Below, piece by piece: positions 37,993-46,243 of a stretch of 64,000 bases of DNA. The notes below the pieces were generated by a model, which did not search any database, was not told the origin of the DNA, and worked only from the letters and a program-made list of their open reading frames with translations. Origin of the DNA: DASRDZ01 sp035569495 (GTDB lineage: Bacteria > Chloroflexota > Dormibacteria > Aeolococcales > Aeolococcaceae); the NCBI GenBank assembly GCA_035569495.1, contig DATMMX010000038.1, forward strand, positions 1 through 64,000, in the 5' to 3' direction. Position 1 is the first letter of the stretch. Each line of letters opens with the position of its first letter. The position numbers were made by a program, and so were the translations under genes.

Positions 37993-39327
37993 TCAGTGAT
38001 GCCCGAACTCTGTCGGCGACGGCGGCGCCGGGGCGCTGACCGCGCGGTCAAGGAGCACGCCGCCCGTCGGGTGTTCCTGCGGCGAATGTGGCCCCTGGAT
38101 CACCCACCGTTCGATGCCACTGTACCGGTGCTCAACTACGGCGCTCTGCTGACCCACCTTCCACAGGGCCCAGCCACGCGGCAGTGAGGCGATCGCGTCC
38201 GCCTCCGCGTCCGTCAGGCCGAGAAGGGCCTGGGTTGCTTTGAGCTCCTCGGGTCGGAGCGAGTGGATGACGCGGGTCTCCGAGTCGGCGAGCAAGCCCC
38301 GGGCGAGCTGGACCTGCTCGCTCCCGAGGTCGCCGGCGGCGGTGAGGTCGGACAGGCGGTGGGTGATGGCGACGCACTGGACGCCGAAGGCGCGGGCCAG
38401 CTTCCAGGAGGCGGCGAGCCAGCGGGCGACGCCGAGGTTGCGCAGGATGGCCCAGGCCTCGTCGACAATGAGGATGCTGTGCCCGGCGCCGGGTCGGGTG
38501 ACGGCACGGTGGAGCCAGGCCGCGGCGCAGGCCATGAGCACGCCAAGGGCTGAGGAGGCGTAGACGGCAGACAGGTCGAGGGAGACGAGGGGCGCCTCCA
38601 GGTCGATGCCGCCGGTCGTCGGGCCGTCGAACGTGCCGCGGAGGTCGCCATCGCAGAGGCGGCGGAGCTCTAACGCGGCGGCCCGGCTCTGCTCGGCGAG
38701 CTGGGAGCGGGACATGGCGATGCGGTCGGCTGCGTCGGCGGTGGGCCGCAGCAAGGCTGCCACGACGTCAGGGAGCACCGGCTCGGCATTGGTCGCGGAG
38801 GTATGGGCCAGGGCCAGCTCGCAGGCGGCCCGCTCGACGGGGGTGAGGTCGCGGCCGAGGCTCGCGGCGATGATCGCCTGCAGGACGCCGAGTTGATCGA
38901 GCGCGATCCGTTGCGGCGAGGCATCCGGCCCGGCGACCTTGGGGTCGAGGGGGTTGAGCCGGACCGCGCCGCCGGGGCTGAGCCGAATGGGGCGGACGCC
39001 GGCGGCCTCGCAGAGCCGGTCGTTCTCGCCGGGCTTGACGCTGAGCATCACGGCGCGCCGGCCGAGGGCGAGCTGTCGGAACACGTAGGCCTTGACGATG
39101 GCCGACTTGCCCTCGCCCAGCTCGCCGAGCACGATCATGCCGGGACCGGTCAGGGCGCGCCCGGTGAGCTCCCAGGGGTCGTAGACGAAGGAGCCGCCGC
39201 CGCCGCAGAGGTCGGCGCCGATGTAGACGCCGCGGGAGCCGACGCCGTCCTGGGCCATGAACGGGTAGGCGGCGCGGACGGTGGCGGTGGTGGCGCGGTG
39301 GGCCGGCTCCCGGGACCTGGTCGTCAT
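37993..39327 (-). CDS. VirB4/TraE-like conjugation ATPase
   Basis: 444 residues from the ATG at 39327, which overlaps the upstream stop (ATGA); the long extension of this frame is antisense-like and rejected. It contains Walker A GELGEGKS (68-75) and Walker B ILIVDE (285-290), with AWAILRNLGVARWLAASWKL, matching the C-terminal ATPase domain of VirB4-type mating-pore motors. It powers assembly or substrate transfer at the inner membrane. It is shorter than usual VirB4 because the N-terminal part is supplied by the separate SCO6880-like gene upstream, as in actinobacterial elements. Confidence 0.85.
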   Translation of the reverse strand: MTTRSREPAHRATTATVRAAYPFMAQDGVGSRGVYIGADLCGGGGSFVYDPWELTGRALTGPGMIVLGELGEGKSAIVKAYVFRQLALGRRAVMLSVKPGENDRLCEAAGVRPIRLSPGGAVRLNPLDPKVAGPDASPQRIALDQLGVLQAIIAASLGRDLTPVERAACELALAHTSATNAEPVLPDVVAALLRPTADAADRIAMSRSQLAEQSRAAALELRRLCDGDLRGTFDGPTTGGIDLEAPLVSLDLSAVYASSALGVLMACAAAWLHRAVTRPGAGHSILIVDEAWAILRNLGVARWLAASWKLARAFGVQCVAITHRLSDLTAAGDLGSEQVQLARGLLADSETRVIHSLRPEELKATQALLGLTDAEADAIASLPRGWALWKVGQQSAVVEHRYSGIERWVIQGPHSPQEHPTGGVLLDRAVSAPAPPSPTEFGHH

Positions 39328-40769
39328 CGCAGGCCCCGGCCGAGCGGCAGCGTGTACGTCCAGGCGACGTCCTGCTCGCCGACCAAGCGGTGGAGCTGGA
39401 GCTGCGACTGATGCGCACGCTGCTCGACGTCGGCGCAGGCCTCCTCCAGCTCCTCGACCGTTGACGCTGACACGGTCACGTACGCGGAGAACCGAACGGA
39501 CGCGTGCCCGTCGGCGATCTCCTCGCCCCGGCGGACGACGTTCTCCTGCTCGCGCTGGCGGCGGAAGCCGGTGATGAAACCGGCGCGGCGGCGCATGTCG
39601 TCGTCGGCGAGGTCGGCAGTCAGGGCGGCCTCCGCCTGCCGCTGGGCGCGCATCGCCGGCTCCACCTCCATCGTCATCGCGACGGCGCGACGAGCGGTCG
39701 TCTGCAGCAGGAGCGGGGCGAGCACGTCTGCGGTGACGTCGACGCGCGGCCACTCGCGCACCCAGTAGGTCGCGTGGACGGCGGCGTCCGTGCGGTAGTG
39801 GCTCCACGACACGACGGTCGCCGATGGCCACGCGTACTCGGGTGCCACGTCGGTGCAGGACGGGTCGGCGGCGGCCCGGAGGATCGTGGCCAGGTGCCGG
39901 GGCGAGAGGACTCCGGACACGGTGACGTCGCCGCCGGAGAGCTGCGCCCACACGGCGCTGAGCTCGCGTCCGAGGACCGTGCAGGCACCTGCGTCGCCAC
40001 CGCCAGCGCGACGGATCGCGCGGCGCGAGCGTGCGGCGCTGAGCTGTACGGCGACGAACACCTCGTGCCGCTGCGCGGTTGGCGCGGCGGTCGCGATGAG
40101 CTCCCGGTACGAAGCGACCGAGGCATCGTTGTCGCCCGTGTTCTCGTCCAGGTAGGCGCGCAGAGCGTCGTCGGCATCGGGGGCTGCGCGCTCGATCCAC
40201 TGCACGCGGTGGACGTGTCCACCGTCCCGCGACAGCGCGTCGAGGACGCCGCCCCACCAGGCGAGCTGGCGCGTCTTGTCCTGCTCATCTAGCAAGGCAA
40301 ATCCGGTGCCGCGGAGCGCGATGACGGCGGTGTACGTGCCGCTGGCGCGGTCGTGGACGACGCCCATGTCGGCGTTCGCCGGGAGGGGCGCCGCGAGGAT
40401 GCGCACACCGCGGAACGGTGGCGGCGGATCGGCCGACGGACTGTGCAGGGTCACGCCGTTGCTGGCGTGGCCGCGGAGATGCGCTCGGGAGGCGTGGCGA
40501 CGTTCGCCGGCGATGCAGCGGCGCGTCCACCGGATGAGGAGCGGGAACCACTCATCCGCGGTCCGGTCCACGATGGGCACCACCGCGAGGACAACGCCGC
40601 CGACCAGGGTGATGAGCGCGAGGAGGACGGCGGGTGCCGATGTCGATGCTGCGAGCAGAGCCACGGCGACCCCGCAGCCGCTGACGATGCATGCGAGCTG
40701 GCCGAAGCGCAGACCGAGGAGCAGGCCGCGGCGCTCCAGGGGACCGAAGCGGTAGCGCTGCTCACTCAT
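39324..40769 (-). CDS. SCO6880-family conjugation protein
   Basis: 481 residues. The N-terminus is a PrgI-like pair of hydrophobic helices (about 20-42 and 47-66, LACIVSGCGVAVALLAAS and VLLALITLVGGVVLAVVP), followed by a long domain resembling the N-terminal part of VirB4/TraC proteins (GTYTAVIALRGTGFALLDEQ then DKTRQLAWW). Actinobacterial elements carry this family next to a VirB4-like ATPase, with which it presumably forms a complex. Stop and start overlap with virB4 (ATGA) and it overlaps the upstream membrane protein by eight bases. Confidence 0.82.
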   Translation of the reverse strand: MSEQRYRFGPLERRGLLLGLRFGQLACIVSGCGVAVALLAASTSAPAVLLALITLVGGVVLAVVPIVDRTADEWFPLLIRWTRRCIAGERRHASRAHLRGHASNGVTLHSPSADPPPPFRGVRILAAPLPANADMGVVHDRASGTYTAVIALRGTGFALLDEQDKTRQLAWWGGVLDALSRDGGHVHRVQWIERAAPDADDALRAYLDENTGDNDASVASYRELIATAAPTAQRHEVFVAVQLSAARSRRAIRRAGGGDAGACTVLGRELSAVWAQLSGGDVTVSGVLSPRHLATILRAAADPSCTDVAPEYAWPSATVVSWSHYRTDAAVHATYWVREWPRVDVTADVLAPLLLQTTARRAVAMTMEVEPAMRAQRQAEAALTADLADDDMRRRAGFITGFRRQREQENVVRRGEEIADGHASVRFSAYVTVSASTVEELEEACADVEQRAHQSQLQLHRLVGEQDVAWTYTLPLGRGLR

Positions 40770-42240
40770 GGCCGGGTTCCTCCGGTGCCGGTGCGTCGCG
40801 GCGTGGTGGTCGTGTCGGACCGTCCGTCACTCGTGGCCGTGCACCGTTCGTTGGACGCGGCGCCGGCCGTCGTGCGGCGGGCTGCGTCGCGTTCGCCGCG
40901 TTCGCCGCAGCGGTCTTCGCGGCGCGAGCTGCACCCGAGACGGCGGCCGCAGCAGGCGCGATCCAGGGTGCAACGGTCAGGGCCTTCCCAGCTTGGAGCG
41001 GGAAGCGCCCGCGGCCGCCACCACCGCCAGTGGATGGGATCGGGCCACGCCGGGGGACGGCGCGCATGCCGCCGTGCAGCCAGCGCCCGGAGACGGCGAG
41101 CTCGACGCCGGGGAGGAGGCGGAAGACGAGGTACGGGCAGAGGGCGGCGAGGATCAGGAGAACGACGCCGACCAGGATGGCCTTGATGCCGCCGTCGCCG
41201 ACGTTGTCGGCGAGCGCCGAGGCGGACAGGGCCAGCACCGCGACGATGACGAACTTAGAGAGAACGATTGCGGCGAGGGTGTTGATGAGACGGCGCAGCC
41301 ACTTCGCCGTCGTGGGCCAGACGAAGGCGGCCAGCACCAGGGGCAGGAACAGCACGCACATGTCGATGGCGGCCTGCCGGATCAGGAGCTCGAGCCAGAG
41401 GATCACGGCGACGACGACCGCGACGAGGGCGCTGAGGAACGCCACGAACAGCGAGCCATCGCCCGTGACGCGGCTCGCCAGGACCACAGCCTTGCCGACG
41501 CGCTCGGCGATACGGGCAACGTCGTGGTGCAGGTGCGCTGACACGGCGGTGCTCATGGCATCCGTCGCCTGAAGGCCGCGCGACACGAGCGCGATGGCGA
41601 GCACGGTTCCGATCGCCGCAATGGGAGCGTGCAGCAGGTACGCGCGCAGGATGATGGACGGCCGGTTCACGACCAGGCCCTGCACTGTGGCGAAGAACAG
41701 GAAGATGGCGAGCAGCACGCCGGCGAGGGTGGCCATCGTCGCGTAGTTGCGTTGGAACCACTGTGCGGTGAGGTCGGGCGTGGTGCTGTTGTCGATGAGA
41801 CTGGTCAGCTGATTCAGCACCCAGGCGGCGCCGTCCGCGACCCAGCGCGTCATCGCACCGATGATCGAGTCGCCGATGCCCGACGCGGCAGCGCCGACGA
41901 TTGCGCCGGGCGCGTTCTGGATCACGTGTCCGGCGCTGCAGAAGGCGTGGAGGATGGGCGACACGCCGCACGGTCCCGCGTTGCTCGGATCGTCCGACGG
42001 TGACGGCGAGGCTGTTGGCGTCGGCTCGGGAGACGGCGACGGGGTTGCCGGTGTCCCCGGGTCGGCAGCGGTCAACCACACAAGCGGCGACGGACGAGCC
42101 GTCGCCGGTCTCGACATCGCAAGCGACATCGAGACACCCTCGCGCGCCGCGACGCGCATCGGGGCCTGTGGCACCAGTGCAGCGAGGGCGGCCAGAACTC
42201 CTGCGGCCAGGAGCAGGGCCGCGCTACGGCGCCGGGACAT
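40762..42240 (-). CDS. TrbL/VirB6-like polytopic mating-pore protein
   Basis: 492 residues from the ATG at 42240. A signal-like segment (ALLLAAGVLAALAALVPQAP) is followed by a Pro/Ser/Thr-rich linker and then about seven hydrophobic helices, including TLAGVLLAIFLFFATVQGLV, YLLHAPIAAIGTVLAIALVS, LVAVVVAVILWLELLIRQAA and LPLVLAAFVWPTTAKWL. This is the VirB6/TrbL pattern of the inner-membrane channel of type IV secretion. The C-terminus is long, basic and low-complexity. It overlaps the upstream gene by 17 bases. Confidence 0.8.
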   Translation of the reverse strand: MSRRRSAALLLAAGVLAALAALVPQAPMRVAAREGVSMSLAMSRPATARPSPLVWLTAADPGTPATPSPSPEPTPTASPSPSDDPSNAGPCGVSPILHAFCSAGHVIQNAPGAIVGAAASGIGDSIIGAMTRWVADGAAWVLNQLTSLIDNSTTPDLTAQWFQRNYATMATLAGVLLAIFLFFATVQGLVVNRPSIILRAYLLHAPIAAIGTVLAIALVSRGLQATDAMSTAVSAHLHHDVARIAERVGKAVVLASRVTGDGSLFVAFLSALVAVVVAVILWLELLIRQAAIDMCVLFLPLVLAAFVWPTTAKWLRRLINTLAAIVLSKFVIVAVLALSASALADNVGDGGIKAILVGVVLLILAALCPYLVFRLLPGVELAVSGRWLHGGMRAVPRRGPIPSTGGGGGRGRFPLQAGKALTVAPWIAPAAAAVSGAARAAKTAAANAANATQPAARRPAPRPTNGARPRVTDGPTRPPRRDAPAPEEPGHE

Positions 42241-42970
42241 GCCGGTACTCCTGGAAGCTGCCGACCTCGGGCGGAAGTGCGGCCGTGACCGTGGGCTGCT
42301 GCTGGGACTGCGGCACCGGACCTGACACGGTGCGCACGTCATCGAGGCGCCATCCGGCATCCGTCCACTCGACGTCGAAGTCACCGCTGGCCCACACCGC
42401 GGTCGCCGGCAGGCTGCCGTCCTCGGCGACCAGGCCGACCGCCCAGACGCGCACCGTCGCAGTTGTGCTGCTGTAGCTCTCGACGTGCCAGCTCACCGGG
42501 ATCGTCCTCACGGTGACCTGCGCGTTCTGGGCCGACGCGCTGACGACGCCGAGCTGCGCGTCGACGGCGGCGACGAGCTGGTCTGCGCGGTTGAGCAAGG
42601 CGTCGCGGTGTGACGGTGCAGCGATCGAGGCGACCGCCCTTCGATACGCGTCTGCCTGAGTGACGGTCGGACCGCTGACGATGGCCGCCATTGCCGTCGC
42701 GGCCTCCGCGGCGCCCGTTGCGGTGTGCGTGGTCATGGCGGCGACCGTTGCGTCCTGCGGCGTGCTTGGCAAGCTGGTCGGCACGGGCGTCGACGTCGGC
42801 GCAACACCGGGCGCGACGTGGGTCACGGTGACGGTGCACGTTGCTGTCGCTCGACCGAAAGCGAAGCCCGATCCGGCGACCGCAAACGCCGCGGCTGCAG
42901 TGAGGGCGATGCGGACGCCGCGCACCGAGACGCTGAGGTCCATGTCGGGTGCGTAGGAGGAGCGTCGCAT
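42224..42970 (-). CDS. TcpC/VirB8-like conjugation protein
   Basis: 248 residues from the ATG at 42970, sharing a base with the previous stop (TGATG); an internal ATG at 42943 is an alternative. One membrane helix (about 18-38, RIALTAAAAFAVAGSGFAFG) is followed by a periplasmic-side domain. Its C-terminal part (TVRTIPVSWHVESYSSTTAT then VRVWAVGLVAEDG and WASGDFDVEWTDAGWRLDDV) has the NTF2-like strand pattern of TcpC/VirB8 proteins that scaffold the mating channel. Assignment rests on topology, this pattern and position. Confidence 0.7.
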   Translation of the reverse strand: MRRSSYAPDMDLSVSVRGVRIALTAAAAFAVAGSGFAFGRATATCTVTVTHVAPGVAPTSTPVPTSLPSTPQDATVAAMTTHTATGAAEAATAMAAIVSGPTVTQADAYRRAVASIAAPSHRDALLNRADQLVAAVDAQLGVVSASAQNAQVTVRTIPVSWHVESYSSTTATVRVWAVGLVAEDGSLPATAVWASGDFDVEWTDAGWRLDDVRTVSGPVPQSQQQPTVTAALPPEVGSFQEYRHVPAP

Positions 42971-43257
42971 CAGTGCAGCGCCTGCCCGGCCTTGAAGAAG
43001 AAGTTGATGATCGTCGCCGCGGCGCCGATGAGGAGCGCGGCAACGATGGCGGCGCCGACGCCGCGGCGGCCCATCGAGGCGTACTGGAAGTTGCCGCTGA
43101 GGCCGCCCAGGCCCCAGGTCGCCGCGCTGACCAGGAACGCAATGCCCGTGACGATGAGGGCGAACGCCATGACGCCGTTGGCGATGCCCTGCAACGTCGA
43201 TCCGCCGGGCAGACTCTGCGGATCGGGCGTGAGGTTGATGTCGGCAAGGTGCAGCAT
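42970..43257 (-). CDS. Small two-helix membrane protein, pilin/VirB2-like
   Basis: 95 residues from the ATG at 43257 with AGGAGG seven bases upstream. Two hydrophobic helices (GVMAFALIVTGIAFLVSAAT and AAIVAALLIGAAATIINFFF) joined by a short loop are the layout of VirB2/TrbC-type pilins or PrgI-like proteins. It is the first gene of the mating-pore operon. Confidence 0.7.
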   Translation of the reverse strand: MLHLADINLTPDPQSLPGGSTLQGIANGVMAFALIVTGIAFLVSAATWGLGGLSGNFQYASMGRRGVGAAIVAALLIGAAATIINFFFKAGQALH

Positions 43258-43277
43258 GCACAGTCCTCCTACGGGTG

Positions 43278-43307
43278 GATGCGACTGCACGCCCTTGGCC
43301 GTGGTCA
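43278..43307 (-). promoter_or_regulatory. Weak match to the element promoter motif, copy D (mating-pore operon)
   Basis: On the minus strand TGACC-N20-GCATC occurs with exactly the spacing of copies A and B, 20 bases upstream of the first mating-pore gene. The interior CGTAATCG is not conserved, so this is weaker evidence than for the other three sites. Confidence 0.4.
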
Positions 43308-43343
43308 CGGCGACGTGCTGGTCCGCTCATGCAGACCGTGGTG

Positions 43344-43369
43344 CGGCGGGCGGCGTGAACCGCCCGCCG
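43344..43369 (-). terminator. Hairpin between sigma fusion gene and mating-pore operon
   Basis: CGGCGGGCGG and CCGCCCGCCG form a 10-bp perfect stem around a CGTGAA loop, 14 bases past the stop codon of the sigma fusion gene. There is no U-run, which is common in high-GC genomes. It would separate the two transcripts. Confidence 0.6.
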
Positions 43370-43382
43370 GCTTGGCCGTGAC

Positions 43383-45101
43383 CTACGAGAGAACGAGGGC
43401 GCCCGCCGGCGCCGTGACGGTCACGGGAACGTTGAACTCCGAGAAGATCACGGTGTCGATGCCGTTGCTGGCGCGGCGCGGCTGTGCGCCGAAGCGTGTG
43501 ACCGACATCGTTCCGGTGTCGTCTCGAAGGATCACGAGGGGTTCGCCGTTAATGCTGTCCGTCCCGTCCTGGTGCACGGCACCGGTCGGTTGCAGCAGCG
43601 TGTCGGCGAGCTGGTGGGGATCGCCCCACGTCGACAGCGTGCGGTCGATGAGCGTGGCGACGTCCTGGCGCGCCTGGCCGCCGGTGAGTTGCAGCCAGCC
43701 GGAACCGAGATGCGCTGCCTGATCCGGCGTCAGGCCGAACAAGTCCGGCTGGTGCACGATCGCAGCGCCCTGCGCGTACAGAGTGCCGTTCACCTTGCAC
43801 ACCGCGAACGGGTCGTGGCTCGCCAGGGCGAGGGTCACCGTTCCGGCGTAGTCACCGCCGCGCGCGAACCGGACGTCGAACTGCGTCACGTCGTCACTCA
43901 GCGATGTCGTGGCGAAGACAATGTGGTAGCTCTGCGCGGCGCGTGTGGTCGTGAGCATGTCCGCCCACACCGCATCGGCCGCCTTGGTGCTCTCGTCTGC
44001 GACAGTCGGCGTGGGGACGGCAGTTGGTGCAGTCGTCGGCACGGCCCCGCCGGCGTGCGGCGTGAAGCGAGGGCCTGCGATCGACACGGGCGGTGCGGAT
44101 GAGGACGTGCGATGCGTGACGGCCGCGATGCCGCCGGCGACTCCCGCCGTGGCGACGGCACCAGCCACGCCCAGCGCCGCCAGCGGAACACGCACACCGC
44201 GCCCAATTCGGACGCTCTTCCGCCACCACGGCTGTGAGGCGAGCTGTGCCGCCTGCGGCGCTCCCTGCGCTGCGTGCAGCCAGCCGGGATGGGCCAGGGC
44301 GGCCGGGAGAGGCAGGAGCACAATGCCGGACAGGAGCTCGGGCGGTGCCGTCATCCGGTCGGCGAGGTCACGGCACTCAGCGCAGGTTCGCATGTGGTGC
44401 TCGACGCTGCGCCGCTGCGTTGCCGTCAGCGGTCCGTGATGGCCCTCGGGGACCAGCTCGCGCAGTCGTGGGCACACGGTCTGGGCACGGGCAACGGTCA
44501 GCGTCCGCACGGCACCGCCGAGGGCTTCACGGGCTCGGTGCACCAGCACGGCCGCGTGGCCGTGGGACGTCCCGAGGACGTCGCCGATCTCGTTGGAGCT
44601 CAGGTCGTGCCGCAGGCTCATGTCGAGCACCGCGAACTGGCGCTCGTCGAGGCTGTGCGCCGCCGTCCACACGAGCCCACGGAGGTCCGACGACACCGCC
44701 GCCGCCTCGGGTGTCGGGTCCGGGCTCTCGGCGTCGAACTCCTCCTGCTCGACCAGGGAGTCCAGCGATTCCATGTGCGCGCGACGCACGTGCATCCGGA
44801 CGTTGTTGCGCGCGATGCGGAACAGCCAGGCGCGGACGCCCTGCCCGTCGCGCAGCTCGCCGATGTGTTCCAGCGCGTGCAGGAACGTCGTCTGTGTGAT
44901 GTCCTCGACCAGATCGGCGTCGCGGAGCTGGCTCCGGACGAAGTCGTGAACGTGCTGGACATGGCGGCTGTAGAGCTCACCGAAGGCCTCCCGGTCTCCG
45001 TCGCGCGCGCGGAGGGCGAGCTGCGCGTCGACGGAGGTGCCGGGAGGCCCCGTGGGAAGGGAGGTGCTCTCGGTCTCGGGGGGAGTGCTCGTCGTTGTCA
45101 T
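43383..45101 (-). CDS. ECF sigma factor fused to anti-sigma zinc domain, TM helix and outer domain
   Basis: 572 residues in one chain. Residues about 35-108 are sigma region 2 (FGELYSRHVQHVHDFV, DADLVEDITQTTFLHALEHI, GVRAWLFRIARNNVRMHVRR) and about 145-195 region 4. Then comes a zinc anti-sigma motif (His236-x3-Cys240-x2-Cys243, with Cys210 upstream), one membrane helix (about 307-328) and an extracytoplasmic domain of some 240 residues that resembles LppX/LprG-like lipoprotein folds. ECF groups with C-terminal extensions are known. This one is element-borne and probably stays membrane-tethered until released. Its own promoter motif ends nine bases before the ATG and no ribosome site is visible, suggesting a leaderless, autoregulated message. 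Confidence 0.88.
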   Translation of the reverse strand: MTTTSTPPETESTSLPTGPPGTSVDAQLALRARDGDREAFGELYSRHVQHVHDFVRSQLRDADLVEDITQTTFLHALEHIGELRDGQGVRAWLFRIARNNVRMHVRRAHMESLDSLVEQEEFDAESPDPTPEAAAVSSDLRGLVWTAAHSLDERQFAVLDMSLRHDLSSNEIGDVLGTSHGHAAVLVHRAREALGGAVRTLTVARAQTVCPRLRELVPEGHHGPLTATQRRSVEHHMRTCAECRDLADRMTAPPELLSGIVLLPLPAALAHPGWLHAAQGAPQAAQLASQPWWRKSVRIGRGVRVPLAALGVAGAVATAGVAGGIAAVTHRTSSSAPPVSIAGPRFTPHAGGAVPTTAPTAVPTPTVADESTKAADAVWADMLTTTRAAQSYHIVFATTSLSDDVTQFDVRFARGGDYAGTVTLALASHDPFAVCKVNGTLYAQGAAIVHQPDLFGLTPDQAAHLGSGWLQLTGGQARQDVATLIDRTLSTWGDPHQLADTLLQPTGAVHQDGTDSINGEPLVILRDDTGTMSVTRFGAQPRRASNGIDTVIFSEFNVPVTVTAPAGALVLS

Positions 45102-45109
45102 GTCGAGAA

Positions 45110-45139
45110 GATGCGCGACGGGCGCTGCGATTACGGTCA
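45110..45139 (-). promoter_or_regulatory. Element promoter motif, copy B (sigma fusion gene)
   Basis: Minus strand GCTGACCGTAATCG, nine variable bases, then TCGCGCATC: TGACC-N20-GCATC. The conserved block ends nine bases before the ATG at 45101, so the transcript would start at or next to the start codon. Autoregulation by the encoded ECF factor is the natural reading. Confidence 0.75.
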
Positions 45140-45156
45140 GCGCCCGCCGCCCCGTC

Positions 45157-45681
45157 TCACTGGACGACGATCGTGTTCCCGGCCAGGTCGTACCACGCCT
45201 GGCGCTTCGCGTCGCGGCGCACCAGCATCACGAGGAACGCCAGGGGCCCGATGATCCAGAGCACCAGGAACCGGCGGAACGCCTGACCGCCGCTGAGCGG
45301 CGCGCCGGTGGTTGCGTCGGCGACGCGGATGCCCGCAATCCTCATGCCCAGGGTGGCGCCGAACAGCATCCAGCAGCCGATGAAGTAGGCGGCCGCGATG
45401 AGCGTGGTCATTGTCAGGGCCGTGCGGAGCGCGGTCGCGTCCGGCGACGGGTCCAGCACACTCGCGTTGGCGAGCATGAATTTGTCGATGCCGAAGAAAA
45501 CCACATTCACCAGCGCGTAGTCGATGATGCCGCCGAGGAGTCGGCGTTCCTTGCCGGCCGGGGACGTCGTGGCCTGGCCGGCCTACGCCTTGAGCTGCTC
45601 CAGCAGCTCGTCGCCGGCCTGGGCTGAGGGCCGCGCCTCAGCAGATGTCCCGGGTGTCCAAGGGGTCGGTGTTGTGCTCAT
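45157..45681 (-). pseudogene. RDD-family membrane protein gene with in-frame amber codon
   Basis: From the ATG at 45681 (GGGAG seven bases upstream) the frame reads 32 codons (MSTTPTPWTP ... LLEQLKA), then TAG at 45583-45585. The same frame continues without interruption as a normal RDD protein (RRLLGGIIDYALVNVVFFGI, GMRIAGIRVADATTGAPLSG, RQAWYDLAGNTIVVQ) to 45157. No start codon lies between the TAG and the conserved Arg-Asp motif. A single CAG-to-TAG change explains the situation; readthrough or recoding cannot be excluded. It carries promoter motif copy A upstream, so it belonged to the sigma regulon. Confidence 0.75.
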
Positions 45682-45719
45682 TCCGTATCTCCCTTCAGTG
45701 GGTGGCTCTCTAACCCAGT

Positions 45720-45749
45720 GATGCGCGAGACGTCATTCGATTACGGTCA
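45720..45749 (-). promoter_or_regulatory. Element promoter motif, copy A (RDD gene)
   Basis: Minus strand GCTGACCGTAATCG, nine variable bases, then TCGCGCATC, the same as copy B. It lies about 38 bases upstream of the RDD start codon, leaving room for a leader with a ribosome site. Confidence 0.72.
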
Positions 45750-46243
45750 GCTCACCGCCGATTCAGTCCTCCACCTATACAAGTACCCGCCGAACCCCCA
45801 CCAACCCGTACACGGGCCAGAAGTTCGTTGGCTCACGTGGTCATCAGGAGATGCGCCGCGGTGCCAACTCATCCCGGACACCGCCGGCACGGCAGGCTGC
45901 TGGGTGGTGGCGGCAAAGCGGCGGCGGGGCGGGCCCTGGTCGACGTGGTCGGGACCGACCGGCGTGCAGGCAAAGGCGCGGGAACGCTGGCGGACAGCGG
46001 CCCACCCAGGGTTGGATCTGCCTCTCCCATTTCCAATCCTTCCTCGTGCTCCGCGAGGCGCACGACCCGCCCTCTCGCGGTGCAGTCACTATGGCACGCG
46101 GTACTCGGGACTTCCAGTACGGGTCCGAGCCAGCGGTTGCCGCCCCCTCGATGAAGACACATGGCACCCGACGCGCCCGGCCCGGTGGGGACCGCGGTGC
46201 AGTCATCCACCGGCCGACGCGGGCGGCGACGACGAGCAGCCCG
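45750..46243. other. Gap without a supported gene
   Basis: About 490 bases upstream of promoter copy A and downstream of the ParB-like gene. Open frames exist on both strands, but they are low-complexity, lack ribosome sites and look like no protein. I see no RNA gene or strong hairpin here. Confidence 0.5.

Noticed and set aside
39328..40257. Long N-terminal extension of the VirB4-like frame
   Set aside because: The extension is Arg/Pro-rich translation of another frame of the SCO6880-like gene, and an ATGA overlap marks the true start at 39327.
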